Below are positions 16,689-25,171 of a stretch of DNA of 64,000 nucleotides, one piece after another. The stretch's first letter is position 1, and each line of letters starts with the position of its first letter. The stretch is from CAZCSY01 sp964501505 (GTDB lineage Bacteria; Omnitrophota; Gorgyraeia; Velamenicoccales; Velamenicoccaceae): positions 11,231 to 75,230 of the forward strand of contig CAZCSY010000001.1 in the NCBI GenBank assembly GCA_964501505.1, given 5' to 3'. Under the pieces are notes generated by a model that had not been told where the DNA came from, searched no databases, and saw only the letters and a program-made list of their open reading frames with translations. A program made the position numbers and the translations under genes.

Positions 16689-16716
16689 CACAAAAAGACC
16701 TGGTCTCTTTGTCTCA
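16637..16716 (+). repeat. Two palindromic repeat copies overlapping the 3' end of the glycosylase gene
   Basis: Two related 31-bp hairpins, 16637-16667 and 16686-16716, share the arms TGA-R-AC...AAAGACC and GGTCT...TTGTCTCA with an AGACC-x-GGTCT centre. The first is translated as the last residues of the glycosylase and the second supplies its stop codon (16686-16688). It is likely a REP-like family, and may also act as a terminator. Confidence 0.75.
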
Positions 16717-16727
16717 CTTTCAGGCCC

Positions 16728-19535
16728 ATGGATAGATGTCGCGTTGTCCTCTTTACCGTTTTGGCCGTTTTCGTCGGCGGGCCGCGCGTGGAAGCCTTTG
16801 AAGATGTCCGCTACGACATCAGCGCCCGGTTCAACCCGGCGGCCGCGACCCTGACGGCGCGCCAGACCTTGTCATTCAATAACGACAGCGGTCAGCCGTT
16901 AAAGGAAGTTTATCTGCGCATCTACCCGAACCACCGGTATTCACCGCGGGAAAAACGCGAGCTCTACAGGTACGCGAGCTACTTTAAGACCGATCCGTTT
17001 CCGCAGGGCTTTGAGGAGGGGGCGCTCGCCGTCACGTCTTTAAAAGACGGCGCTCAAAGAGATCTTTCTTTTTCCGTCGAGGGAGAGGATGAGACGGTCT
17101 TGCGGGTCGACCTGCCCGAGGCCTGCCCGGCAGGCGGCAGATGTGTCCTGGAGATGGCCTTTACGGTGAAGATCCCGAACCATCTGGGCCGCTTCGGCCG
17201 GCACAAGGATACGTTTGCCCTGAACCGCTGGTATCCGCTCCTTGTCGTGTGCGAGGACGGCGCGTGGCAAAGGCACCCTGATTATCTTCTGCACATGCCG
17301 TACGTGAGCGACGCGGCGATGTATACGCTCACCATCGAGACGCCCCAGGAGTATCTCGTGGTCTCGGGCTGCGATGAGGTGGCAAAGGAGAGTGTTGCGT
17401 CGGGCAAAAGGACGCTGCGCCTGAAGAGCTCCGCGCCGCTGCGCGAGTTGACCCTGGCCATCAGCAGCGCCTACGCCTGTCACCGCATCGAGCGCGACGG
17501 CGTCACCATCGAGTCTTATTACTTTAAGGAGGATGACGTTCAGGCCGCTAAGGCCGCCGCGTATGCCGCCGACATGCTGGCGTATTATGGCGAGCGGTTC
17601 GGCGCGTATCCCTATAAGAAGTTTTCCATCGCGCCGGTGTATCTGGGTTACGGCGGCAGCCAGAATGCCGGCCTTATTTTTATCGACACGCGGGCCTACC
17701 GGATGCCGACGTTCCTCGACCGCTACTTTGAGTTTCTCGTCGTCCATGAGACCGGGCACCAGTGGTGGTACAACGTCGTGGGCAACGACGAGTACCGGGA
17801 GGTCTGGCTGGACGAGGGCGTCAACTCCTACTGGACGCTTGAGTACTTCAAGCACAAGTACGGCCCGGACGTCAAGATCGTGGACGCGCCGGACTGGGTG
17901 GAGAAGATCGTGCCCAATCCCTCGTTTGACGACGTGCGCGCGTACCGCTACTGGTACTTTGCCAAGAAGGGCCTGGACGCGGCCATCATCCAGGAGTCGT
18001 CGAGCTTCTACGAGCCGAGCCTGATCTTTACCGTCGCCTACGGCAAGGGCTCGGAGGTCGTCAGGATGCTCGCCGGCCTCATCGGCGAGGAGAAGCTCGG
18101 GGAGATCATGCGTCGGTATGCCGAACGGTTCCGTTTCCGCATCGCCCGTGTCGCGGACTTTACGGCGCTCACCGAAGAGGTGAGCGGGCAGGACCTGTCG
18201 TGGTTCTTCGACGAGTGGCTCTATCGGGCTGCGATCTGCGACTACGGCGTCTTCCGGCGCGACGGACGCCTTGTTCTCAAGAAGGTCGGTGACGTGCGCA
18301 TGCCGCTCGACGTGCGGCTGCGCTACCGCGACGGGACCCAAGAGGTCCTTTCTTTTACGGGGGAGACATCCGAGGAAGAGATCCCGGTTGACCGCGGCCG
18401 CGAGGTCCTGGAGGCCGAGGCGGACCCCGGCGGGCGGCTCCTGGACCTTGACCGCGTGAACAACCGTTACCCGCGCATGTTTTGCGCGCGCGTCGTGCCG
18501 GTCTACCACGGCCTGTATGACATCCCGCTCTTTTTGGAGCGCGACCGCTACCACTGGTTGACGGGTCCCAGCCTTTCATCCTACGGCATCGGGGTCAAGT
18601 CCGCCCTGAAGCGGCCCGGGGACTGGATGGCCGCTATCGCCACTTCCTACGACAACAACGCCGAATCCTGGATCTCCTCGGCGGGCTTTGAAAAATACAA
18701 TGTCTTCGGACACCCTGTGAGCTGGGGGTTTGAGTTTATGGACCGCCAGGCCCAAAGCGATGTGGAAAGCGACTTGCAGTCTTATAGAGTCTACCTGCGC
18801 CGGGAGCTTTCTCTGGACTACAGCCTCGTCGAAACCAACAGCCACGCGACGCTCTACTTCTTGCACAACCGGAAGCTGGGGGAGACGGGGCTGGTCGGTA
18901 CGAGGCAGGAGGCGCCGAACCTGCGCTACCGACAGAAGAACGAGTCGATCTTCGGCTTGTCGTTGCACTGGGCCCACGCCGGCGCCTTCCCCGATCCCTC
19001 GACGGGATTCCGGCTGGCCGCCGTCCAGGAAGTGGCCCGTCCCCTGGCGCACGGCGAGGATGCCTTCGTGCGCAGTATGCTTGAATACGACCGTTATATC
19101 GAACTGTGGACAGGCCACAAGCTGGCGCTGCGTCTCAAGGGAGGCGCCGGCCACCCGAAGAACAAGTACCTCTTTTATCTGGGTTCGGACCGCGAGCTCC
19201 GCGGTTACCGCTACAAGAGTATCCAGGGCAGCGCGATGATACTGGGTTCTGCCGAATACCGTTTTCCGGTGCTGCGCGACCTGGACGTACGTCTGCCCTG
19301 GAACGTCGCCACGCTCGACGCGGTGCAGGGCGTTGCCTTCTTTGATGCGGGCTCGGCCTGGTACACGGCTTTCAACGAGAACGGGTTCAGGAAAGACGTC
19401 GGCCTCGGGCTGCGCATCTATTTCAATGTCGCCGGCGCCGCGGAGCGCCTGGCCGTGCGCATCGACGTGGCCCGGCCCCTCGACGGAGAGGACAAGGATA
19501 CCCGTGTCTGGGTCGGCATCAACCACGCCTTCTAG
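16728..19535 (+). CDS. M1-type metallopeptidase fused to an outer-membrane beta-barrel
   Basis: This 935-residue exported protein has a signal peptide (about 1-23) and an M1 aminopeptidase-like fold with the zinc site H340-E341-TG-H344 and third ligand Glu363 (DEGVNSYW). The usual GAMEN exopeptidase motif is replaced by GGSQNAG (309-315), so substrate-end recognition is altered. The C-terminal third (about 590-935) is beta-strand rich. It contains an LRGYRYKSIQGSAMILGSAEYRFPV segment and GVAFFDAGSAW like Omp85/surface-antigen barrels, and it ends in Phe as an outer-membrane insertion signal. The peptidase therefore probably sits on an outer-membrane anchor in the periplasm or at the surface. 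Confidence 0.8.
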   Translation: MDRCRVVLFTVLAVFVGGPRVEAFEDVRYDISARFNPAAATLTARQTLSFNNDSGQPLKEVYLRIYPNHRYSPREKRELYRYASYFKTDPFPQGFEEGALAVTSLKDGAQRDLSFSVEGEDETVLRVDLPEACPAGGRCVLEMAFTVKIPNHLGRFGRHKDTFALNRWYPLLVVCEDGAWQRHPDYLLHMPYVSDAAMYTLTIETPQEYLVVSGCDEVAKESVASGKRTLRLKSSAPLRELTLAISSAYACHRIERDGVTIESYYFKEDDVQAAKAAAYAADMLAYYGERFGAYPYKKFSIAPVYLGYGGSQNAGLIFIDTRAYRMPTFLDRYFEFLVVHETGHQWWYNVVGNDEYREVWLDEGVNSYWTLEYFKHKYGPDVKIVDAPDWVEKIVPNPSFDDVRAYRYWYFAKKGLDAAIIQESSSFYEPSLIFTVAYGKGSEVVRMLAGLIGEEKLGEIMRRYAERFRFRIARVADFTALTEEVSGQDLSWFFDEWLYRAAICDYGVFRRDGRLVLKKVGDVRMPLDVRLRYRDGTQEVLSFTGETSEEEIPVDRGREVLEAEADPGGRLLDLDRVNNRYPRMFCARVVPVYHGLYDIPLFLERDRYHWLTGPSLSSYGIGVKSALKRPGDWMAAIATSYDNNAESWISSAGFEKYNVFGHPVSWGFEFMDRQAQSDVESDLQSYRVYLRRELSLDYSLVETNSHATLYFLHNRKLGETGLVGTRQEAPNLRYRQKNESIFGLSLHWAHAGAFPDPSTGFRLAAVQEVARPLAHGEDAFVRSMLEYDRYIELWTGHKLALRLKGGAGHPKNKYLFYLGSDRELRGYRYKSIQGSAMILGSAEYRFPVLRDLDVRLPWNVATLDAVQGVAFFDAGSAWYTAFNENGFRKDVGLGLRIYFNVAGAAERLAVRIDVARPLDGEDKDTRVWVGINHAF

Positions 19536-19559
19536 GCCCGCGACCGGTCGCCCCTAACT

Positions 19560-20459
19560 ATGAAATCAGGCATCATTGCGATTCTCGGTAGGCCGAACAC
19601 CGGTAAGTCGACGCTCCTCAATCGGATCCTGGGGGAGAAGGTCGCGATCGTCTCGCCCACGGCGCAGACGACCCGCCATCAGATCCGCGGCGTGCTCCAT
19701 GAGGCCCGCGGCCAGATCGTCTTCCTGGACACGCCGGGGTTACACACGAAGAAGCATGCCTTCGACCGGGCGATGATGACGGTCCTCCAGGAGTCGATGA
19801 GCGGCGCGGATGTGCTGTTGCACCTCGTTGATGCCACCGAGCACGTCGGCCAGGAGGAAGAGATGCTGCTCGAGCGGCTGCGGCGTGAGTCCGCGCCGGT
19901 CATCCTGGCCCTTAATAAGATCGATAGAGGGACGGCCCATATCGAGGATTACCTCAAGGCGTGGGAGCGGGTGCTGGGTCGTTCTTTGGGCGAGGCCGGC
20001 CGGGTGACGCCGGTGCCCATCTCTGCCTTAAAAGGAACGAACATCGACGGACTCCTCGCGGCCTGCTTCGACCTTCTGCCGGAGGGCGAGCCGCTGTATG
20101 CCGAGGATGTCCTGACCGATTTTCCCCGGCAGTTGACGATTCAGGAGATCGTGCGCGAGAAGTTCCTGGAGAATCTGAAGGAGGAGCTGCCCTTTTCGAT
20201 AGCGGTCTATGCCGAGGAGATCGTTGACCGCAGGCAAGACCTGACGGTGACCAAGGTCGTGGTCTTCGTCGAGCGCGCCTCGCAAAAGGCGATCGTGATC
20301 GGACGCCAGGGCGACCTCTTGAAGCGGGTCGGCACCGCCGCCCGCAAGGAACTCGAAGAGATCTACGGCAAGAAGTTCTTCCTGGAGCTGTGGGTCAAGG
20401 TGGACGCGAAGTGGAAGCAGAATCATGACCTCTTGCGTCGCATCGGCTATATCAGTTAA
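19560..20459 (+). CDS. era: GTPase Era
   Basis: The 299-residue protein is a full-length Era. The G domain has GRPNTGKST (G1), an SPTAQTTRHQIRGV switch I, DTPGLH (G3) and NKID (G4). The C-terminal KH domain has VVFVERASQKAIVIGRQGDLLKRVGTAARKELEEIYGKKFFLELWVKV. Era binds the 3' end of 16S rRNA and assists 30S maturation. The ATG at 19560 lies 24 bp after the peptidase-barrel gene. Confidence 0.97.
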   Translation: MKSGIIAILGRPNTGKSTLLNRILGEKVAIVSPTAQTTRHQIRGVLHEARGQIVFLDTPGLHTKKHAFDRAMMTVLQESMSGADVLLHLVDATEHVGQEEEMLLERLRRESAPVILALNKIDRGTAHIEDYLKAWERVLGRSLGEAGRVTPVPISALKGTNIDGLLAACFDLLPEGEPLYAEDVLTDFPRQLTIQEIVREKFLENLKEELPFSIAVYAEEIVDRRQDLTVTKVVVFVERASQKAIVIGRQGDLLKRVGTAARKELEEIYGKKFFLELWVKVDAKWKQNHDLLRRIGYIS

Positions 20460-20578
20460 AATAGAGATATCCGGCGCACCCTGTCCAGGCCCGCTTTTCG
20501 CCAAAGATCCTTGGGCGGGGAGAGCCTGGGGTTTGAAGCCGCGTCAAACGGTTGGGCCGGCCATGACAAGGAAGAGGC

Positions 20579-21712
20579 ATGATCAACAAGGATAGGCTGG
20601 TCAATCTGACGCAGCGGTTGCTGCGGATCAACTCCGAGAATCCGCCGGGGGACGAGAGGGCGGTGGCGGCCTTTGTGGCCGGCTATCTGAGGAGGGCGGG
20701 ATTGCGGCCGCGCCGCATTCGGTTCTTCCCCAGGCGTGACAATGTGTTGGCTGTCCTCAAGGGGCGATCGTCGCGCCCGTCGCTTTTGATCACGCCGCAC
20801 CTGGATACCGTGCCGGCAGGCCGCGGCTGGCGGGTGGGGCCGTTCTCGGGCACTGTGCGTAACGGGAAAATCTATGGCCGCGGCGCCACGGATTGCAAAG
20901 GGAATTTAGCGGTGGCCATGGAGGTGATGGTTTGTCTCCTCGAGGACGGGGCGCGCCTCAGGCATGACGTTGTTTTTCTGGCGACCGCCGACGAGGAGAC
21001 CGGTTCGGCCCGGGGACTCGCGCCGCTCTTGACAAAGAATATCGTGCGTCCTTCCTTCGCGCTGATTCTTGATTCCGACGAATTCAGTATCATCACCGCC
21101 CAGAAGGGGCTCATCCATTTTCGCATCAGCGTCGCCGGCCGCAAGGCCCACGGCGCCTATCCCCACCGGGGCGTCAACGCCATCGATCAGGCGATCGTCC
21201 TGATCCGGACGCTTGAGGGGTTGCGCTGGCAACAGCGCCGGCACCGGCTCCTGAAGCCGTTGACCGTCAATATCGGCACGATCCGCGGCGGGGACAAGGT
21301 GAATATGGTGGCGGACTGGTGCGTCGTCGAGGCGGACCTCCGGTTCTTGCCCGGCATGTCGGCCCAACGCATCCTTAAACGTATCCGCGCCGCCTTCGAC
21401 AGGACGGGGGTCCGTTACAAGATCGAGGTCGACGGCATCCAGCGGCCCTATGAGATCGACGCGCACCATCCTTTGGTATCCTGCCTGAGAAGAGCGGCCC
21501 GCGCTCTCGGCGCGCCCGCCCCTATCCGAGGCAGCGAGGGGGCGACGGTCATCACCTTTTTTCAGAGTAAGTCGATCCCGGCCGTGGCGACCGGCTACGG
21601 CGCCCAAGGGAATGCCCACGTGACCGACGAGTTCGTCCGCATCCGGGACCTGGTTCGCGGTGCCGAGGTGCTGGAGCGCTTTATCAGGCTTTTTGACAAA
21701 AGAACGCGATGA
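20579..21712 (+). CDS. M20 family metallopeptidase (ArgE/DapE-like deacylase)
   Basis: A 377-residue member of the ArgE/DapE/ACY1/CPG2 family. The metal ligands and catalytic acids are recognisable: HLDTVPAG (first His and Asp), GRGATDCKGNLA (bridging Asp), ADEETGSARG (catalytic Glu-Glu pair), and the late His in the GAQGNAHVTDEFV motif. A lid domain carries the HGAYPHRGVNAID dimer segment. It hydrolyses an N-acyl amino acid, peptide or N-succinyl-diaminopimelate; the exact substrate cannot be told from the sequence. It overlaps the PAC2 gene by ATGA. The 118 bp before it show nothing notable. Confidence 0.88.
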   Translation: MINKDRLVNLTQRLLRINSENPPGDERAVAAFVAGYLRRAGLRPRRIRFFPRRDNVLAVLKGRSSRPSLLITPHLDTVPAGRGWRVGPFSGTVRNGKIYGRGATDCKGNLAVAMEVMVCLLEDGARLRHDVVFLATADEETGSARGLAPLLTKNIVRPSFALILDSDEFSIITAQKGLIHFRISVAGRKAHGAYPHRGVNAIDQAIVLIRTLEGLRWQQRRHRLLKPLTVNIGTIRGGDKVNMVADWCVVEADLRFLPGMSAQRILKRIRAAFDRTGVRYKIEVDGIQRPYEIDAHHPLVSCLRRAARALGAPAPIRGSEGATVITFFQSKSIPAVATGYGAQGNAHVTDEFVRIRDLVRGAEVLERFIRLFDKRTR

Positions 21713-22677
21713 AAAAGATCCGCATCATCAAAAAAGTGCGTCTCAAGAATCCGGTGCTCATCGCCGCCTGGCCCGGGATGGGGGACGTGGCCCTGAAGGC
21801 GGCACTTTACCTGAAAGAGAAGTTCAAGGCACAGGAGTTTGCCGTTTTGACGGCGTCGGACTATTATTACCCGTCGGGGATTTTTGTGGAGGTAGGTCAG
21901 ATCGTCCTGCCGCCTCTGCCCGAGGGGCGGTTTTACGTCATGAAGGGTGCGGCCGCGGGCAACGACGCGGTCTTGTTCATCAGCAGCGCCCAGCCGCTCA
22001 TCGAAAAGAGCTTTGCCTACGCCTTGGAGATAATCGATTTTGCGGTTTCGCTCGACATCAAGACGCTCTACACCTTCGCCGCGATGCCGATGCCGATCGA
22101 ACACACGCAGATCCCGCAGGTGCGCGCCGTCGCCACACAGAAGAAGATTCTCGATGAGCTTGCGGTCCGACGCATCAAGGTGATGCCGACGGGACAGATC
22201 AGCGGTCTCAACGGCCTGATCCTCGGAGCGGCCAAGGCGCGGGGGTTGAACGGCGTCTGTCTTCTGGGCGAGATCCCTCTTTATACGGTGCAGATCGAGA
22301 ACCCGCTCGCCTCCATGGCGGTCCTGGAGAGGCTCTCGGATATCCTGGGCATGAAGGTCGATCTCTCGGAGCTCCAGAGACACGCCGCGCGCATGAACCA
22401 GGAGATCGAGCACTTGATCGAATACCTGAAGAATCCGCCCCAGGCCGAGACGCCAATCGACCAGGAAGAGATCGAGGATATCAAGAAGAGGCTCGCCGAT
22501 GCCTCGCGGCTGCCCGAGTCGGCCCGGCGCCTTATCGACAGGCTCTTCGTCGCGGCCCGCCGGGATCTTTCGCGGGCGACGGAGCTCAAAAAAGAATTAG
22601 ATAAGTGGAACGTCTACGATAAGTACGAAGATCGGTTTCTCGATCTTTTTAAAAAGCCGTCCAAGAAGAACAATTAG
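21709..22677 (+). CDS. PAC2 family protein
   Basis: The 322-residue protein starts with LKNPVLIAAWPGMGDVALKAALYL and continues with TLYTFAAMPMPIEHTQIPQVRAVATQ and PTGQISGLNGLILGAAKARGLNGVCLLGEIP. These are the hallmarks of the PAC2 (proteasome assembly chaperone 2) superfamily common in archaea and some bacteria. Residues about 245-322 are a helical, charged extension. The family adopts a phosphorylase-like fold but its bacterial role is unknown. No proteasome genes are present nearby. It is coupled to the M20 peptidase gene. Confidence 0.85.
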   Translation: MKKIRIIKKVRLKNPVLIAAWPGMGDVALKAALYLKEKFKAQEFAVLTASDYYYPSGIFVEVGQIVLPPLPEGRFYVMKGAAAGNDAVLFISSAQPLIEKSFAYALEIIDFAVSLDIKTLYTFAAMPMPIEHTQIPQVRAVATQKKILDELAVRRIKVMPTGQISGLNGLILGAAKARGLNGVCLLGEIPLYTVQIENPLASMAVLERLSDILGMKVDLSELQRHAARMNQEIEHLIEYLKNPPQAETPIDQEEIEDIKKRLADASRLPESARRLIDRLFVAARRDLSRATELKKELDKWNVYDKYEDRFLDLFKKPSKKNN

Positions 22678-22689
22678 GCGCGTCCCCGC

Positions 22690-23319
22690 ATGGTGCACCG
22701 CAGATCCGATCGCCGTGGGCTCTTCCTGTGCGACCTGGGCAATGTGTTGATCCGATTCGACCACCGCATCGCCGTGCGCCGCATTCTCCCTTACACGTCG
22801 AAGACCTTTAAAGAGGTCTACGCCTATTTTTTCGATTCTCCCTTGACCCGGGACTACGAAGAGGGGCGCATCTCGTCGCGGCGCTTTTTCGCGCGTCTCA
22901 AGAAGGAGTTGGCGCTCGACGGGCTCACCTATGACAAATTTGTCCCTATCTGGAGCGAGATCTTTTTTCCGAACCCGGGGATCCTTGCGCTCCTCAAGAC
23001 CCTGCGCCGGCGCTGGCGCCTCCATCTCATCTCGAACATCAACGCCCTCCATTACGCGTACATCCGCAGGAAGTTTCCCGGGCACCTCGGCGTCTTCGAT
23101 AAGGTGATCCTCTCCTATAGGGTCGGCGCGCAAAAACCGCACCCCCGCATCTATCGGCGCGCCATGGCCGTGGGCCGGTACGCGAACGGCCGCGTCCTCT
23201 ATGTTGATGACCGGCCGGACCTCATCCGGGCGGCCCGCCGGCTGGGGCTCAGCTGTATCCGTTTCCGATCCGTCAAAGACCTCAAAAGAGAACTCAGACG
23301 ACGCAAGGTGCTTGCGTGA
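22690..23319 (+). CDS. HAD-superfamily hydrolase
   Basis: The 209-residue protein has a HAD fold with motif I as CDLGNVLIRFD (about residues 14-24, the second Asp replaced by Asn as in YihX-like enzymes), motif II as LHLISNINALH, motif III Lys in GAQKPHPRIYRRA, and motif IV as LYVDDRPDLIRAARRLGL. This arrangement fits subfamily IA phosphatases of small sugar or cofactor phosphates. It is coupled to the following ABC-transporter ATPase gene through a GTGA overlap. The substrate is unknown. Confidence 0.85.
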   Translation: MVHRRSDRRGLFLCDLGNVLIRFDHRIAVRRILPYTSKTFKEVYAYFFDSPLTRDYEEGRISSRRFFARLKKELALDGLTYDKFVPIWSEIFFPNPGILALLKTLRRRWRLHLISNINALHYAYIRRKFPGHLGVFDKVILSYRVGAQKPHPRIYRRAMAVGRYANGRVLYVDDRPDLIRAARRLGLSCIRFRSVKDLKRELRRRKVLA

Positions 23320-24065
23320 GCGCCCCCATTTTAAAGACGTCCGGCCTGACGAAACGGTTTGTCGAAGGAATCCTGTTTTTCCGCCAGGAGGTGCTGGCCG
23401 TGGCCGATTTGAATCTGGAGGTCTTTGAGGGAGAGATTTTTGGCGTTTTGGGCCCCAACGGCGCGGGCAAGACGACCACCCTGAACATGCTGGCGGGGGT
23501 GGTGCGGCCGACAGCGGGACATATAGAGCTTTTCGGCGAGCCCTTCATCGCGGGCGACACGGCGCCCTTCGCGCGCATCGGATACGTCCCCGAGACGACG
23601 GTCTTGCCCGACTTTTGCACGGTGGATGACCTCTTGTTCTTTTTCGGCGCACTCTTCGGGCTTGCCTCGACGGTGATCCGGGAACGGGCCAACTATCTCC
23701 TGGAAGTGACGGGGCTGACGAAAGAGCGGCACGTCCTTTTGAAATATCTCTCGGCGGGACAGCGGCGCCAGGTGGATTTTATCCAGGCGCTTATCCACGA
23801 TCCGGACCTGATCATCCTGGATGAACCAACGGTGTACCTGGACCCCGTGATCCTTGCGCGTCTGCGGGAGATGCTCCGGGGACTGAAGGGGTCGGGCAAG
23901 ACCATCGTCATATCCACGCATTCGCTCGCGGAGATAGAGAAACTCTGCGACCGCGTGGCCGTGCTCAACGAGGGGCGCTGCCTCAAGGTGGAGGGCCGTG
24001 ACGAATTCCTGCGGGCCGGCGGCATGGAGCAAGAATTCATGAGGATCATCCGTCATGAGAATTAA
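23316..24065 (+). CDS. ABC transporter ATP-binding protein
   Basis: The 249-residue ATPase has Walker A GPNGAGKTT (near residue 48), a Q-loop region, a signature motif in the degenerate form YLSAGQRRQVD, Walker B LIILDEPTVYLDP and the H-switch STHSLAE. The start is a GTG overlapping the HAD stop. It is followed by its permease, overlapping by 11 bp. The ABC-2-type pairing suggests an exporter, for example of a lipid, glycan or peptide. Confidence 0.92.
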   Translation: MSAPILKTSGLTKRFVEGILFFRQEVLAVADLNLEVFEGEIFGVLGPNGAGKTTTLNMLAGVVRPTAGHIELFGEPFIAGDTAPFARIGYVPETTVLPDFCTVDDLLFFFGALFGLASTVIRERANYLLEVTGLTKERHVLLKYLSAGQRRQVDFIQALIHDPDLIILDEPTVYLDPVILARLREMLRGLKGSGKTIVISTHSLAEIEKLCDRVAVLNEGRCLKVEGRDEFLRAGGMEQEFMRIIRHEN

Positions 24066-24870
24066 GACGGCCCCAAGCGACCTCAGGACCGCGTTTTTGA
24101 TCGGCCGGGAGGTTTACCGCTGGGCGACGCGCGAGCGTATGATGTACGGTTTTCTGTTGCTCGCGCTGCTCTTCATCCTGATGGCCAACGTTCCCTTCGC
24201 GGTGGATGACCCGAAGGTCTTCGGCGATCAGACCCCGCAGGAGTCGGCCATCCACATCGGCTTCGTCGCCGTCCATATCTTCATCCCCCTGATCGCCATC
24301 TTCGTCTCCGTCAGCGTCCTGCAGAGTTTTTTGGGGCGCGCCAACCTGATTCATCTTTTTTCCAAGCCGGTGCGGTCCTGGCAGGTGCAGGCCGGCGCGG
24401 TGATCGGCCTGTTTCAGATGGTCTTTCTGAACTGGTTCCTGATGACCGCGGGGCTTTGGTTTATTCTGCTTTCTCAAACGCGCCTCCTGACGGGCTACCT
24501 GTGGGCCGGGATGAGCCTGGCCCTCGTCATGGGGCTCCTGTGCATCAGCCTCACCGTCTTTTTCTATCTCCTCGTGCCCAACGTCCTGGCGGGGATCGTG
24601 ACCATCCTGATGCTGGTCGCGGGACTGGGCGGGCCGTTAGCCCGGGAGACGTTCCTTGGGGCGGGCGCTGCGTCGTTCTTCAACCGGATGCTGGCCGCCA
24701 GCACCCTTCTCCTGCCGCAGGTCGACGCCTTGTGGGGTGTCTCGATGGCGACGCTCAGGATGTTTACGCTGCACCTGGATTCGGGCCGGATCATCGCACA
24801 GACCCTCGCCTTCATTTTTGTCGTTTTGTCCCTCAGTTTCGTTCAATTTCACCGTACGAGCCGTTTTTGA
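24055..24870 (+). CDS. ABC-2 type transporter permease
   Basis: The 271-residue integral membrane protein has about six hydrophobic segments (for example MMYGFLLLALLFILMANVPF near residue 28, IFIPLIAIFVSVSVLQSFLG near 78 and a pair near 140-190). It has the SVLQSFLGRANLIHLFSKPVRSWQ loop typical of ABC-2 permeases, where the ATPase docks. It forms the exporter with the upstream ATPase. No substrate-specific partner is encoded nearby. Confidence 0.85.
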   Translation: MRIKTAPSDLRTAFLIGREVYRWATRERMMYGFLLLALLFILMANVPFAVDDPKVFGDQTPQESAIHIGFVAVHIFIPLIAIFVSVSVLQSFLGRANLIHLFSKPVRSWQVQAGAVIGLFQMVFLNWFLMTAGLWFILLSQTRLLTGYLWAGMSLALVMGLLCISLTVFFYLLVPNVLAGIVTILMLVAGLGGPLARETFLGAGAASFFNRMLAASTLLLPQVDALWGVSMATLRMFTLHLDSGRIIAQTLAFIFVVLSLSFVQFHRTSRF

Positions 24871-24944
24871 TCAGGAATTTTTGTAAATTTTTTTTTCTCG
24901 TCGAGAAATTTAACAAAAAAAGTTCGTCTTGCTTCCAAAATTTC

Positions 24945-24973
24945 TTGACAACATCTTTTTGTTAGGATAATAT
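24945..24973 (+). promoter_or_regulatory. Sigma-70-like promoter in an AT-rich leader
   Basis: TTGACA (24945-24950), 17-bp spacer, TAATAT (24968-24973); an overlapping GATAAT gives a 15-bp alternative. The 24871-25171 gap is strikingly AT-rich up to about 25040 and holds this promoter and a downstream hairpin, but no gene. It probably drives the ATP-grasp/KamA pair. Confidence 0.65.
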
Positions 24974-25047
24974 TAAAGTGAAAGGAAAATTTTTTTCTCA
25001 AACCAAACTTCATTAAAAGCGGAGAAAAAATTATCATCTCGTCTTGT

Positions 25048-25079
25048 AAGGGGGCTCACGTGGCTGGGGCCCCTTTTTT
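25048..25079 (+). terminator. Possible attenuator/terminator in the leader of the ATP-grasp gene
   Basis: AAGGGG (25048-25053) can pair with CCCCTT (25070-25075) around an imperfect inner stem, followed directly by a run of T. It lies between the promoter at 24945 and the ATG at 25172, so it could attenuate expression. Confidence 0.45.
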
Positions 25080-25171
25080 CTTTATCCTGCCCGCGATGGA
25101 TCCGTCTCAGGCAAAGGCAGGCGTGTCTCCCGGCGTCGGTGAGGAGACCGCGGGATTGAAGAGAGATTTTT

